Source: REEB506 sp049317545 (GTDB taxonomy: Bacteria; Pseudomonadota; Alphaproteobacteria; Caulobacterales; Aquidulcibacteraceae). Taken from it: a stretch of DNA of 18,639 nucleotides. Under the pieces are notes generated by a model that saw only the letters and a list, made by a program, of their open reading frames with translations, made no database searches and was not told where the DNA came from. The DNA lies in NCBI GenBank assembly GCA_049317545.1, contig JBMOIB010000051.1:1-18639 (forward strand), read 5' to 3'. The translations under genes were made by a program, and so were the position numbers. This document shows, one piece after another, positions 6,921 through 16,308 of this stretch. The stretch's first letter is position 1. Each line of letters begins with the position of its first letter.

Positions 6921-8011
6921 GACAGCGTCTTGAGCGCTTCTGCGGTGAAGGACGAAAGCTCGTTCGTGCGGCCGTCGCGGATCTTCAGCGCCCATTGCGG
7001 ATCGGCGAGTAGCGCCCTTCCCACGCCCACAAGGTCGAAGTCGCCGCGGTCGAGGCGGCGCTCCAACTCGTCGAGCGAGGCCGGCTGCGAGGCTTCGCCC
7101 CGGAACGCCGCGACAAACTCGCCCGACAGACCGACGGAACCGACAGTGATGACCGGCTTGCCGGTGAGCTTCTTCGCCCAGCCCGCGAAATTGAGATCCG
7201 AGCCCGGAAATTCAGGTTCCCAGAAGCGGCGCTGCGAGCAATGGAGAAAGTCGGCGCCGGCGTCGACGAGCGGCGAAAGCCAGGCGGCCATTTCGTCCGG
7301 CGTTTCCGCGAGGCGCGCGGTGAAATCCTGCTGCTTCCATTGCGACAGGCGGATGCCGATCGTGAAGTCCGGGCTGGTTGCGGCGCGGCAGGCCTTCAAG
7401 AGCGCCACAGCGAAGCGCGTGCGTTCGCCCAGGGTCGCGCCGCCCCATTGGTCGGTGCGCTCGTTGGTCCCAGCCCAGAAGAATTGGTCGATCAGGTAGC
7501 CGTGCGCGCCGTGCAGCTCCACACCGGCGTAGCCGAGGCGCTGGGCGTCGGCGGCGGCCTGGCCGAACGCGGCGATGCAGGCGTCGATGGCGTCGAGGGT
7601 CATTGGCTCGGCGAACGGCTTGCCCGGCGAGGCCATGCCCGAAGGGCTGTCGACCGGCCGCGGCGCAAAGTCCTTCGCCATAGGATTGCGCAGCGCGCCG
7701 ACGTGCCAGAGCTGGGGCATGATGAGGCCATGGGCGGCCTTCACTTCCTTGGCGACCTCGGCCCAATGCGGCAGCGCCTCGCCGCAGAAGAACGGCACGT
7801 TCGGTTCGTTGCGCGACGCCGGGCGATCGACGCCAACGCCCTCGGTGACGATCAGGCCGACGGCCGCTTCCGCGCGGCGGCGGTAATAGCCGGGCACGCC
7901 CGCGCTCGGCACGCCGTTCGGCGAAAACGACCGCGTCATCGGCGCCATGACGATGCGGTTGGGGAGCGTCAGGCCCTTGAGCGTGTAGGGCGTGAAGAGC
8001 GGGGAGGTCAT
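6917..8011 (-). CDS. Old yellow enzyme family NADH:flavin oxidoreductase (ene-reductase)
   Basis: This 364-residue FMN TIM-barrel enzyme starts with LFTPYTLKGLTLPNRIVMAPM (5-25), the usual FMN-binding opening. QLWHVG (100-105) follows. The substrate-binding HGAHGYLIDQF (167-177) carries a His167/His170 pair, then NERTDQWGG (183-191). The late barrel segment VITVGSVGLSGEF and DLVGVGRALLADPQW bind the FMN phosphate. Family members reduce C=C bonds conjugated to carbonyl or nitro groups using NAD(P)H, in the cytosol. Its ATG (8009-8011) overlaps the DUF1295 stop as ATGA, with AAGGA about 8 nt upstream. Its own stop overlaps the cyclophilin start the same way. Its position after a carotenoid oxygenase suggests reduction of an enal or enone product, which is inference. 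Confidence 0.95.
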   Translation of the reverse strand: MTSPLFTPYTLKGLTLPNRIVMAPMTRSFSPNGVPSAGVPGYYRRRAEAAVGLIVTEGVGVDRPASRNEPNVPFFCGEALPHWAEVAKEVKAAHGLIMPQLWHVGALRNPMAKDFAPRPVDSPSGMASPGKPFAEPMTLDAIDACIAAFGQAAADAQRLGYAGVELHGAHGYLIDQFFWAGTNERTDQWGGATLGERTRFAVALLKACRAATSPDFTIGIRLSQWKQQDFTARLAETPDEMAAWLSPLVDAGADFLHCSQRRFWEPEFPGSDLNFAGWAKKLTGKPVITVGSVGLSGEFVAAFRGEASQPASLDELERRLDRGDFDLVGVGRALLADPQWALKIRDGRTNELSSFTAEALKTLS

Positions 8012-8796
8012 GGCTTTTCCTTTTTCGGCGTGAGGAAGGGCAGGAAACCGATGCGAGCGGCATAATCGGCGTAATCGCTTCTCGTCCGCAGCATCCGCCG
8101 CTCAACGAGCGGGGCGCCGGACCAGCGCATCAACAGGGCTGTCACGAGCAGCGGCGACGCGAGCGCCCACCAGCCGCCCAGCGTCGCGGCGAGGCCGGCG
8201 AACCCGGCCCAGAATAGGATTTCTCCGACATAGTTTGGGTGACGCGACAGCCCCCACAGGCCCGACGTCAGCGTCTTGCCGGCGTTGGCCGGATCGGCCT
8301 TGAAGGCTGCGAGCTGGCTGTCGGCGGTCGTTTCGATGAGCACGCCGAGGAGCGCCAGCCCGGCCAGCGCCCAGCCGATCGGCGCAGGCTCGACGCCATT
8401 GAACAAGAGCGCGGCGTAGATCGGCAGGCAGACGATCAGGGAGAGGCAGGCCTGCAGGCCAACCACGGACCACAACGCCCGCAGCCGAAAGCCCGGCCCG
8501 GCGTTGCGGCGCATCGAGGCGTAGCGCGGATCTTCGCCGCCATGCCGGCGCCAGCGCGCGAACAGGTAGGCGGCGAGCCGTGCGCCCCACACGGTCGTGA
8601 TGGATGCGGCGAGCTTCTCGCTCGTGGTGAGGGCGCCGTCATGCAGCGCGCCGGCCCAAGCGCCCGCAATCGGCGCCAGACCCCAGAAACTATCGAGCGG
8701 CGTAAGATCATTGATCGCCGCCGTGACCGCCCAGGCGATCAGGAACACCGCCAGCGTTGCGCCGACGGCGGCGAGCACGGCATTGGCCTCGATCAT
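8008..8796 (-). CDS. DUF1295 integral membrane protein (steroid 5-alpha-reductase-like)
   Basis: The 262-residue protein is strongly hydrophobic with about six membrane segments. It carries the DUF1295 signatures: LTPLDSFWGLAPI (31-43), ETTADSQLAAFK (155-166), GLWGLSRHPNYVGEILFW (179-196) and DYADYAARIGFLPF (241-254). The SRHPNY-GE motif is shared with steroid 5-alpha-reductase-like enzymes and isoprenylcysteine methyltransferases. In this superfamily it helps bind NADPH or S-adenosylmethionine. The reaction could therefore be NADPH-dependent C=C reduction or methylation, and the sequence alone does not settle which. It is located in the inner membrane. Its start (8794-8796) overlaps the carotenoid oxygenase stop as ATGA, and its stop overlaps the old yellow enzyme start. 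Confidence 0.92.
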   Translation of the reverse strand: MIEANAVLAAVGATLAVFLIAWAVTAAINDLTPLDSFWGLAPIAGAWAGALHDGALTTSEKLAASITTVWGARLAAYLFARWRRHGGEDPRYASMRRNAGPGFRLRALWSVVGLQACLSLIVCLPIYAALLFNGVEPAPIGWALAGLALLGVLIETTADSQLAAFKADPANAGKTLTSGLWGLSRHPNYVGEILFWAGFAGLAATLGGWWALASPLLVTALLMRWSGAPLVERRMLRTRSDYADYAARIGFLPFLTPKKEKP

Positions 8797-10223
8797 GCCG
8801 ACGGCCTTGCGATCTGATCGGCGCGCGCCCAGGTGGCGTGAAAGCCGGGCGGCGCACGTTGCGGCAGCGGGATCCGCGCCCGCGGTGGGGCGGTGAAGTC
8901 CTGGGCGTCGATCACCCAGGCTTCCGAGCGGCCCTCAGCCTCGTTCGAAACGATCGTGATGAGGTATCCGTCGTCCTCAGCTTTTGCGCCCGGACGCGGC
9001 GCGAAGGCAGGCTCCGAGCCGAACACGCCGGGCGGGAAGGCGTGGAACTCGTCGCGGCCAGTCTCGAGATCGAGCTTGGTCAAACCGTCGAACTTCTGCA
9101 GATCGCCCGGCGCCATCGAGACCAGATAGCCGTACTTTGTCCGTCGGCCGGTCTTGTCGAGATTGACGACGGGGAACTCGGTGATGCGGTCGTTGAGTTG
9201 CGTTTCCGTCACCGCGCCGGTCTTCAGGTTGAAGCGCCACACGACGGGTACGGCATGCAGGGCCAGGACGCCGACCATCGGCGCAAAGGCCCCATAGAGG
9301 GCCGGGTCCGGATTGAGGCCGTTGGGGACCATCTTGCAGGCCGCCATGACGACGCAATCGCCATCGTCCCAAGCATTCGCGACGTGATAAATGTAGCAGC
9401 CCGGAACCTCGAACCAGCGCGTCGTCTCGCCGGATGCGCCGCGCGCGAGCACGCCAAAGCGCGTCGGCTGGTCGGCCCAGTGGATGTTCCAGGTTCCGCG
9501 GCGCATTGCCGAATCCGTGAACACGATCGGCAGGTCCATCAGGACGACGTGCTTGGCGGTGAGGCCCATGTCATGCGGCAGCCGCGGGCCGGGGAGCGCG
9601 ACTTCCGTGAACCAGTCGAGGGCGCCGGTCGCGGAAATGGCGCCGACCGACATCCACGGCTCGTAAAGCGCGTAGTCGAAGAAGACGAGTTCGCCGGTCT
9701 CTGGGTCCGTTTTGGAATGCGCAGACATGTTGCGCGGCAGCGTGCCCGAAAAGGTTTCGGCGCCGATGGTTTCGAGGGTCGTCGCATCGACGGCCACCGG
9801 CAGGCCGGAGATGTACCAAAGGGCGTAGAGCTTGCCGCCGTGGACGATCACGTCGGTATTGGCGGTGTCCTTGTAGACGCGGTTGCCGGAACGGGATCGG
9901 TTCGCGGGCGAAAAAATTCCGGCGGCGTCAAGGTTCCCGGCCCGTTCGGCGGCAAGGTCCGGCGTGCCCACAAACCGATTGCGATAGCGCGCGCGCCCCT
10001 GATCAAACCAAACGCCGTGAAGCATGCCGTCGCCATCGAACCAATGGTGCGGCGCGCTGGGCGCGCGTTCGGGGTTGGGCCCATTGCGGACGTAAAGCCC
10101 AGCGAGATCGGCGGGGATTTCGCCGATCACCGGCAGGTCCGCGGCTTCAACCTCGCGCGCGACCGGCGCGTAGGGGCCTGCAAGATAGGGATTGCGCGCG
10201 TTCGCGCGGCCGCCGCCGTCCAT
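8793..10223 (-). CDS. Carotenoid oxygenase family protein (carotenoid/stilbene cleavage oxygenase)
   Basis: The product is a 476-residue seven-bladed propeller enzyme that uses non-haem Fe(II) and O2 to cleave C=C bonds of carotenoids, apocarotenoids or stilbenes. All four iron-binding histidines are visible: AHSKTDPETGEL (His169), LPHDMGLT (His217), YHVANAWDDGD (His280) and GFHATW (His462). The N-terminus carries YVRNGPNP and HHWFDGDGMLHG, typical of the family. The start was decided by the ribosome site: GGGAGGA (10228-10234) lies 4 nt before the ATG at 10221-10223. A TTG at 10241 in the same frame has no site. It is the first gene of the operon with DUF1295, old yellow enzyme and cyclophilin, and it is divergent from the metallo-hydrolase. 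The substrate is not determinable from sequence. Confidence 0.95.
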   Translation of the reverse strand: MDGGGRANARNPYLAGPYAPVAREVEAADLPVIGEIPADLAGLYVRNGPNPERAPSAPHHWFDGDGMLHGVWFDQGRARYRNRFVGTPDLAAERAGNLDAAGIFSPANRSRSGNRVYKDTANTDVIVHGGKLYALWYISGLPVAVDATTLETIGAETFSGTLPRNMSAHSKTDPETGELVFFDYALYEPWMSVGAISATGALDWFTEVALPGPRLPHDMGLTAKHVVLMDLPIVFTDSAMRRGTWNIHWADQPTRFGVLARGASGETTRWFEVPGCYIYHVANAWDDGDCVVMAACKMVPNGLNPDPALYGAFAPMVGVLALHAVPVVWRFNLKTGAVTETQLNDRITEFPVVNLDKTGRRTKYGYLVSMAPGDLQKFDGLTKLDLETGRDEFHAFPPGVFGSEPAFAPRPGAKAEDDGYLITIVSNEAEGRSEAWVIDAQDFTAPPRARIPLPQRAPPGFHATWARADQIARPSA

Positions 10224-10227
10224 CCGG

Positions 10228-10234
10228 TCCTCCC
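10228..10234 (-). promoter_or_regulatory. Ribosome binding site fixing the carotenoid oxygenase start
   Basis: On the minus strand this reads GGGAGGA, 4 nt before the ATG at 10221-10223. It excludes the longer TTG start at 10241. Confidence 0.8.
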
Positions 10235-10343
10235 AGGACAAGGGGGCGTCTTGCGGCCCCGCGGGCGGACGCTAACGGGCGAGGATCGCGCCGACAAGTC
10301 CGACGCCATGAGCCCGCGATTGCAAGCCCCGCGCGCGCATGAT

Positions 10344-10357
10344 GGTCTGGAAAGACC
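10344..10357 (+). other. Small hairpin with GNRA-type loop in the metallo-hydrolase leader
   Basis: GGTCT (10344-10348) and AGACC (10353-10357) flank GGAA, a GNRA-type tetraloop. The hairpin lies just before the GGAG (10362-10365) that precedes the ATG at 10375. It could shape translation initiation, or it could be chance. Confidence 0.3.
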
Positions 10358-10374
10358 AAGCGGAGTTCCCCACC

Positions 10375-11352
10375 ATGCGCAGCGCCCCCTATGTCAAAGG
10401 TCTGGTTGATCTCGGTCGCGGCGCCTTCGCCTATCTCCAGCCCGACGGCGGGTGGGGGTGGTCGAACGCCGGCTTCATCCGCGACGGCGACCGCTCGCTT
10501 TTGGTGGACACGCTGTTCGACGAGCCGCTTACCGGAGAGATGCTGGCGCGCATCGAGGGCGCGACAGGCATCGCCGCCGACCGCATCGGCACGATCGTGA
10601 ACACCCATGCCAACGGCGACCACACCCACGGCAATGCGTTGGTAGGGCATGCGGAGATCATTGCGTCAGAAGCCAGCGCCCACGAAATGGCGGAGTTTTC
10701 TCCGCAATTGCTGGCCCAATTGAAGGCCGCGGGCGCGGCTGGCCAGATGGGGCTGGCCGGCGAATACTTCGCCGAGGTGTTCGCGCCGTTCGACTTCGCC
10801 AACGCGCGGGGCAAGGCGCCGACACGGACGTTCCGCGAACGCTTGGAAATCCGCGTCGGCGACAAGCCGGTGGTTTTGACGGACGTCGGCCCGGCGCACA
10901 CGCGCGGCGACGTCATCGTCCACAGCGTCGCCGATCGCGTCGTTTTCACCGGCGACATTTTGTTCATCGAGGGGACGCCGATCATGTGGGCCGGCCCGGT
11001 CGAGAACTGGATCCGCGCCTGCGACCTCATCCTCGCGCTCGACGTCGACGCCATCGTTCCCGGTCATGGTCCGCTGGCCGACGCCGCCGCGGTGCGCCGC
11101 GTGCAGGATTATCTGCGCTACATCGAGCGCGAAGCGCGCATCCGGTTCGACGCCGGATTGAGCGCCGAGGAGGCCGCTTTCGACATCGCGCTCGGCGACT
11201 ATGATTCCTGGGGCGACGCCGAGCGGATCGCCGTCAATGTCGATACGCTTTATCGCGGCTTTCGCGACGACCATGCCGCCGCGAACGCGGTCGAACTGTT
11301 CGGCCTGATGGGGAGGCTCGCCCGCGAGCGCGCGGCCCGCAAACGGAGCTGA
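10375..11352 (+). CDS. Metallo-beta-lactamase-fold hydrolase
   Basis: This is a 325-residue protein of the MBL superfamily, whose members hydrolyse esters, lactones, thioesters or phosphoesters with one or two metal ions. Metal-binding motifs are THANGDHTHGN (77-87), where the usual HxHxDH is H78-x-N80-x-D82-H83; PAHTRGD with His175; FTGD with Asp194; and VPGHG with His231. A long C-terminal helical part (240-325) follows. I chose the ATG at 10375, with GGAG 9 nt upstream. The in-frame ATG at 10339 would add 12 residues but has no ribosome site. It has no signal peptide, so it is likely cytosolic. Divergence from the carotenoid oxygenase operon suggests shared regulation, and lactone or ester opening after Baeyer-Villiger oxidation is a reasonable but untested role. 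It ends 3 bp from the facing monooxygenase stop. Confidence 0.9.
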   Translation: MRSAPYVKGLVDLGRGAFAYLQPDGGWGWSNAGFIRDGDRSLLVDTLFDEPLTGEMLARIEGATGIAADRIGTIVNTHANGDHTHGNALVGHAEIIASEASAHEMAEFSPQLLAQLKAAGAAGQMGLAGEYFAEVFAPFDFANARGKAPTRTFRERLEIRVGDKPVVLTDVGPAHTRGDVIVHSVADRVVFTGDILFIEGTPIMWAGPVENWIRACDLILALDVDAIVPGHGPLADAAAVRRVQDYLRYIEREARIRFDAGLSAEEAAFDIALGDYDSWGDAERIAVNVDTLYRGFRDDHAAANAVELFGLMGRLARERAARKRS

Positions 11353-11355
11353 CGC

Positions 11356-13179
<1,824 letters not shown>

Positions 13180-13276
13180 GTCATCCTCCCGGGAAGCTTC
13201 TTTGGCCGCCGCCGCCCTCCGCGGAGGCGCGCAGCCTGTTGTTGAGGCCGATCATGCGGCCTTCTATGCGCCCAGG

Positions 13277-14320
13277 CTAGGCGCCTTGGAGCAGCGCGGC
13301 GCAGCCGGTGTCGGCGAGGATGACGTCCACAGCGGCGCGGTCGGCGGCGGCGAGGGCGGCATAGGCGTCGCGGATCCAGGCGAGGCACTTGGCCTGGTAG
13401 GGGAAGGTCGGTTGCGTCCAGGCGCGGCCGTCGATCTCGGCGTCGACCTGGGCGGCGCCGGCCATGGCTGCGCGGGCGTTGGCGAGCAGAAAGGGCGCAT
13501 AGACGCGCCCGATTTCCACGAGCAGAGGGGCGAGCGTCGCGGTCGCTTCGGCGCGGCCGATCCAGTCGCCGTCTTGCGGCTCGAGGCCGCAGAGGTCCTC
13601 CACACGATCGATCCAGGCGCGCACGCGCCGTGATGTGGCCGTGGTCAGCGCCGCCGATGTCGGTTCGACGATCGCAAGCTGGGTGAGCTGGCCATACAGA
13701 GCGAAGTCGGCGGCGGCGGGGCGCGCGCCGAGTACGTAGCCGCGCTTCTGGATGACAGCGTCGAGCGCGGCCACGAGGCGCACATAGGAGCGTTCAATCG
13801 TCTCGGCGGTCGTTGCGTTGGACCCGACGACGTACAAACGATCGATTTGACGCTGTGAGATCTGCGCGGCGAGCGCCTGGGCGACGTCGGCCGGCGCGGT
13901 CGGCTCGCTCCAGAAGATCAACAGTGGGCCGGCGTTGTCGATGTCGGCCTGGTGGGCCCAGCGGAAGTGGAACATGCACTTCGTCAGCCATTCGTCGGCG
14001 TAGTCTTCGATCAGCAGGTCGAGGAAGGCGAGGACCGGATCCGCGGGAATGAGCGCGCGGCCTTCGACCTCACGTTCGAGCCGGCGCAGGATCGGGCTTG
14101 AGTCTGTTACGGCCTCGAAACTGTTCCCGTTCGGGAAATAGACCGTTGGCAGGAGTTTCACTTTGGGTTCGGGATGTCCCGCCGGCGCGTTGCGATGGCT
14201 GCCCCAATGGATGGCGTAGGGGATGCGTCGATACCGCAGCGCAGCGATCATCTTTCGAGTGTAGGGCGAGCCCGGCGCGCCAAGCAGAGCAAGCGGTGGG
14301 TTGGCGTGCCCGTCGGTCAT
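13277..14320 (-). CDS. Glutathione S-transferase-like protein (~350 aa)
   Basis: The N-terminal thioredoxin-like half contains LLGAPGSPYTRKMIAALRY (12-30), the cis-Pro loop LLPTV (56-60) and DSSPILRRLE (73-82), which is the glutathione-binding DSxxI motif. A helical C-terminal region follows, much longer than the ~200-220 residues of ordinary GSTs. A second helical domain (about 235-347) has no recognised function. The N-terminal position normally occupied by a catalytic Ser/Cys/Tyr has Ser18-Tyr20, but I cannot name the catalytic residue. GST-like proteins conjugate, isomerise or reductively process electrophiles. The ATG at 14318-14320 is preceded by AGGGAGA with 7-nt spacing. It is upstream of the long Baeyer-Villiger gene and probably co-transcribed with it. 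Confidence 0.85.
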   Translation of the reverse strand: MTDGHANPPLALLGAPGSPYTRKMIAALRYRRIPYAIHWGSHRNAPAGHPEPKVKLLPTVYFPNGNSFEAVTDSSPILRRLEREVEGRALIPADPVLAFLDLLIEDYADEWLTKCMFHFRWAHQADIDNAGPLLIFWSEPTAPADVAQALAAQISQRQIDRLYVVGSNATTAETIERSYVRLVAALDAVIQKRGYVLGARPAAADFALYGQLTQLAIVEPTSAALTTATSRRVRAWIDRVEDLCGLEPQDGDWIGRAEATATLAPLLVEIGRVYAPFLLANARAAMAGAAQVDAEIDGRAWTQPTFPYQAKCLAWIRDAYAALAAADRAAVDVILADTGCAALLQGA

Positions 14321-14623
14321 CAGCGTCTCCCTGTTTTTGGCAGGGTGAATGTCGGAAGTGCCTGGGTCAAGCGCGCGCGTTAGGGACGCTTGGTCCGCGC
14401 GGTCGGTTCAGTCTGTTGCTTTGGTAGGTCCGGCGGCAAGGACTTGCGCCGTTCGTCGCTCAAAAGCCGCCAGATGCGCGCACGCCGACGCTTCAGGGCT
14501 TATTCGCGATCATCAGCTTCTCGAGATCATCGCACGCAGAAAGGTGGCGTCGCCATCCAACAGCGTGAAGCGCGGGTTCGCCCATTGGCTTATTCCGTCT
14601 GCGACCCGAAGGCATGCCGGGCA
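14321..14623. other. Intergenic region, possibly containing decayed coding sequence
   Basis: This 303-bp stretch lies between the GST-like start and the beta-rich ORF stop. It must hold the GST-like promoter, though I cannot place one clearly. On the minus strand several short protein-like frames occur without good ribosome sites: a 40-codon frame at 14493-14615 ending LEKLMIANKP, and a stop-free continuation of the upstream beta-rich frame to 14513. They may be remnants of an older gene or chance in GC-rich DNA. Confidence 0.4.
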
Positions 14624-15058
14624 TCAAAGCGATGATGGCGGGTTCGCAGTGATCGTGAGCGCGATCGTGTCCTTGTAGGTTCCGGCGATGCCGACGACGT
14701 CCGGCGATCCCGCCATGCGCGCGCCGATCTTCAGCACCCGAGCCGAGGGATCGAGCGTGACGCTGGACGTCGTCGCGACACCCGGCTCGGCTGAGATCAG
14801 AACGCGTTCGTCCCCGGTATTTGGCGTGACGAAGAACGTGTAGGCGATCTTTTCCTTGTTGGTGTGCGCGTTAAGCAGATCGCCGCGTTGCAGCGAGGTG
14901 GCCATCACGGTGCTCGAGACATTGGATCGCATATTGATGTCCGCGGTCGTGGTCATTGGCGTGTCGAGCCTGATCGTCCCGACATTCAACGTCGCGACGT
15001 CGCCGCCCGAGGAAAATTCGGCCGAAAACTGCAGCAGGACGTTCAACGAATAGGTCAT
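14624..15058 (-). CDS. Beta-strand-rich hypothetical protein, fimbrial/DUF4402-like C-terminal motif, possibly N-terminally truncated
   Basis: This 144-residue ORF is rich in Thr, Ser, Val and Ala with alternating hydrophobic patterning. It ends in GIAGTYKDTIALTITANP (124-141), which resembles the final strand of secreted fimbrial, spore-coat-U or DUF4402-type proteins. Those proteins carry signal peptides, but this one starts MTYSLNVLLQF with none. The frame upstream closes at a stop at 15116-15118 without another usual start codon. No Shine-Dalgarno sequence precedes the ATG at 15056-15058. It may be a truncated gene or a pseudogene fragment. No clear operon partner is seen, though it lies 107 bp downstream of the hydroxy-acid oxidase on the same strand. 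Confidence 0.45.
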   Translation of the reverse strand: MTYSLNVLLQFSAEFSSGGDVATLNVGTIRLDTPMTTTADINMRSNVSSTVMATSLQRGDLLNAHTNKEKIAYTFFVTPNTGDERVLISAEPGVATTSSVTLDPSARVLKIGARMAGSPDVVGIAGTYKDTIALTITANPPSSL

Positions 15059-15165
15059 CGGCGTCGCTGCGAGTCGAATGCGGTCAACTATACTTTCCGA
15101 AGAGGCCGGACATTTTCACAGCGCACGCACGATTGCATTCACGCTTAACACGGCGCACGCTTGGA

Positions 15166-16308
15166 CTAAACGGGAGCCGCCGCCATGTCGCGTCGGATCG
15201 CAGCAATGTTCGGCGCGCCGATCAGCGCTAGGGTGCGCATCAATTCGCTCTCGAGGATCGTGAGCGCGCGCGAGACGCCGGCTTCTCCGCCTGCGGACAA
15301 TCCCCACAGATAGGCGCGGCCGATCGCACAGGCCGTGGCGCCCAGCGCCAGCGCCTTGACGATGTCGCTCCCGCGGCGGATGCCGCCGTCGAACACGATC
15401 TCGGCCTCGCCACGGACGGCGTCGACGATCGGTTCGAGGACGTCGACGGTTGCCGGCGCTCCATCCAACTGGCGCCCGCCATGGTTGGAAACCCAGACGC
15501 AGGAGGCGCCGATGTCCAGGCACCGGCGGGCGTCGGCGGGCGCAGCGACGCCCTTGATCGCGAAGGGCCCGTCCCAGAGCTCGGCCATCCAGGCCGCGTC
15601 GCGCCAGGTAACGGTGCGGTCGAACTGCTCGTTGATGAAGGCCATGATCCCGCCCTGCATAGTCGCTGCGATGTGGCGAAAGTTCTCCGGGCGGATCGGC
15701 GGATTGGAGACGAGATCGGCGAGCCAGGCCGGTCGCGCGAGGACCTGGGCGGCGGTCGCGAGACTCGGCTTCGGCGGGATGGTGAAGGCGTTGCGCGGGT
15801 CGCGTTCGCGGTTGCCGGCGACGGGCACGTCGACGGTCAGGATCGCGGCGGTGAAGCCGGCGGCCTTGGCGCGGGCCAGGACCTCGCGCACCAGGCCGCG
15901 ATCCTTCCAGACGTAGACCTGGAAGAATTTCGGGCCGGGGGTCGCCGCCGCGACGTCCTCGATCGTCGCTGAGCCCATGGTCGACAGCGCATAGGCAATC
16001 CCGGCGCGGCCGGCGGCGCGCGCCACGGCCGTTTCGCCGGCCGTATGGAACAGGCGCGAAGCAGCGGTCGGACTGATGAAGAAGGGCAGGCGCATATCGG
16101 CCCCGAGCACGCGTCGGCGGGCGTCGATGGCGGCGATGTCGACGAGCACGTCGGGGACGAGGCGCCAGGCTTTCAGACGGGCTTCGTTGGCGGCCAGGGT
16201 CAGTTCATCGTCGGCGCCGCCGTCGATATAGTCGAAGGCCATACGCGGCAGTCGCCGCTGCGCCAGTCGGCGCAGGTCGGCGATGTTGAGGGCGTGGGCG
16301 AGGCTCAT
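15166..16308 (-). CDS. FMN-dependent alpha-hydroxy-acid oxidase/dehydrogenase (LldD/mandelate dehydrogenase family)
   Basis: The 380-residue TIM-barrel flavoenzyme oxidises an L-2-hydroxy acid (lactate, mandelate, glycolate or similar) to the 2-oxo acid. Conserved features are FDYIDGGADDE (25-35) with Tyr27, PFFISPTAASRLFH (75-88), FFQVYVWKDR (128-137) with Tyr132, LTVDVPVAGNRERD (157-170), IKGV with Lys252, the signature SNHGGRQLDG (274-283) with catalytic His276 and Arg279, and FDGGIRRGSD (306-315). It is probably membrane-associated or cytosolic. The specific substrate cannot be assigned, so no gene name is given. Its ATG (16306-16308) overlaps the stop of the symporter gene as ATGA. This pairs uptake of an organic acid with its oxidation. 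Confidence 0.95.
   Translation of the reverse strand: MSLAHALNIADLRRLAQRRLPRMAFDYIDGGADDELTLAANEARLKAWRLVPDVLVDIAAIDARRRVLGADMRLPFFISPTAASRLFHTAGETAVARAAGRAGIAYALSTMGSATIEDVAAATPGPKFFQVYVWKDRGLVREVLARAKAAGFTAAILTVDVPVAGNRERDPRNAFTIPPKPSLATAAQVLARPAWLADLVSNPPIRPENFRHIAATMQGGIMAFINEQFDRTVTWRDAAWMAELWDGPFAIKGVAAPADARRCLDIGASCVWVSNHGGRQLDGAPATVDVLEPIVDAVRGEAEIVFDGGIRRGSDIVKALALGATACAIGRAYLWGLSAGGEAGVSRALTILESELMRTLALIGAPNIAAIRRDMAAAPV

Noticed and set aside
6348..7499. 383-codon plus-strand frame opposite the cyclophilin and old yellow enzyme genes
   Set aside because: Antisense shadow; it crosses the junction between two real genes and its composition changes abruptly.
8757..10409. Long plus-strand open frame (550 codons) opposite the carotenoid oxygenase and DUF1295 genes
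   Set aside because: It lies antisense to two genes with clear family motifs, is dominated by Arg, Gly, His and Asp, and has no domain. It reflects the lack of stop codons in GC-rich antisense frames.
14342..14370. Possible promoter for the GST-like gene with TTGACC (minus strand, 14365-14370)
   Set aside because: The -35-like hexamer is good, but at 16-18 nt spacing no acceptable -10 is present, only CACCC-rich sequence.
14493..14615. 40-codon minus-strand frame as a small gene
   Set aside because: It has no ribosome site and overlaps other equally protein-like frames, so it is mentioned only within the intergenic entry.
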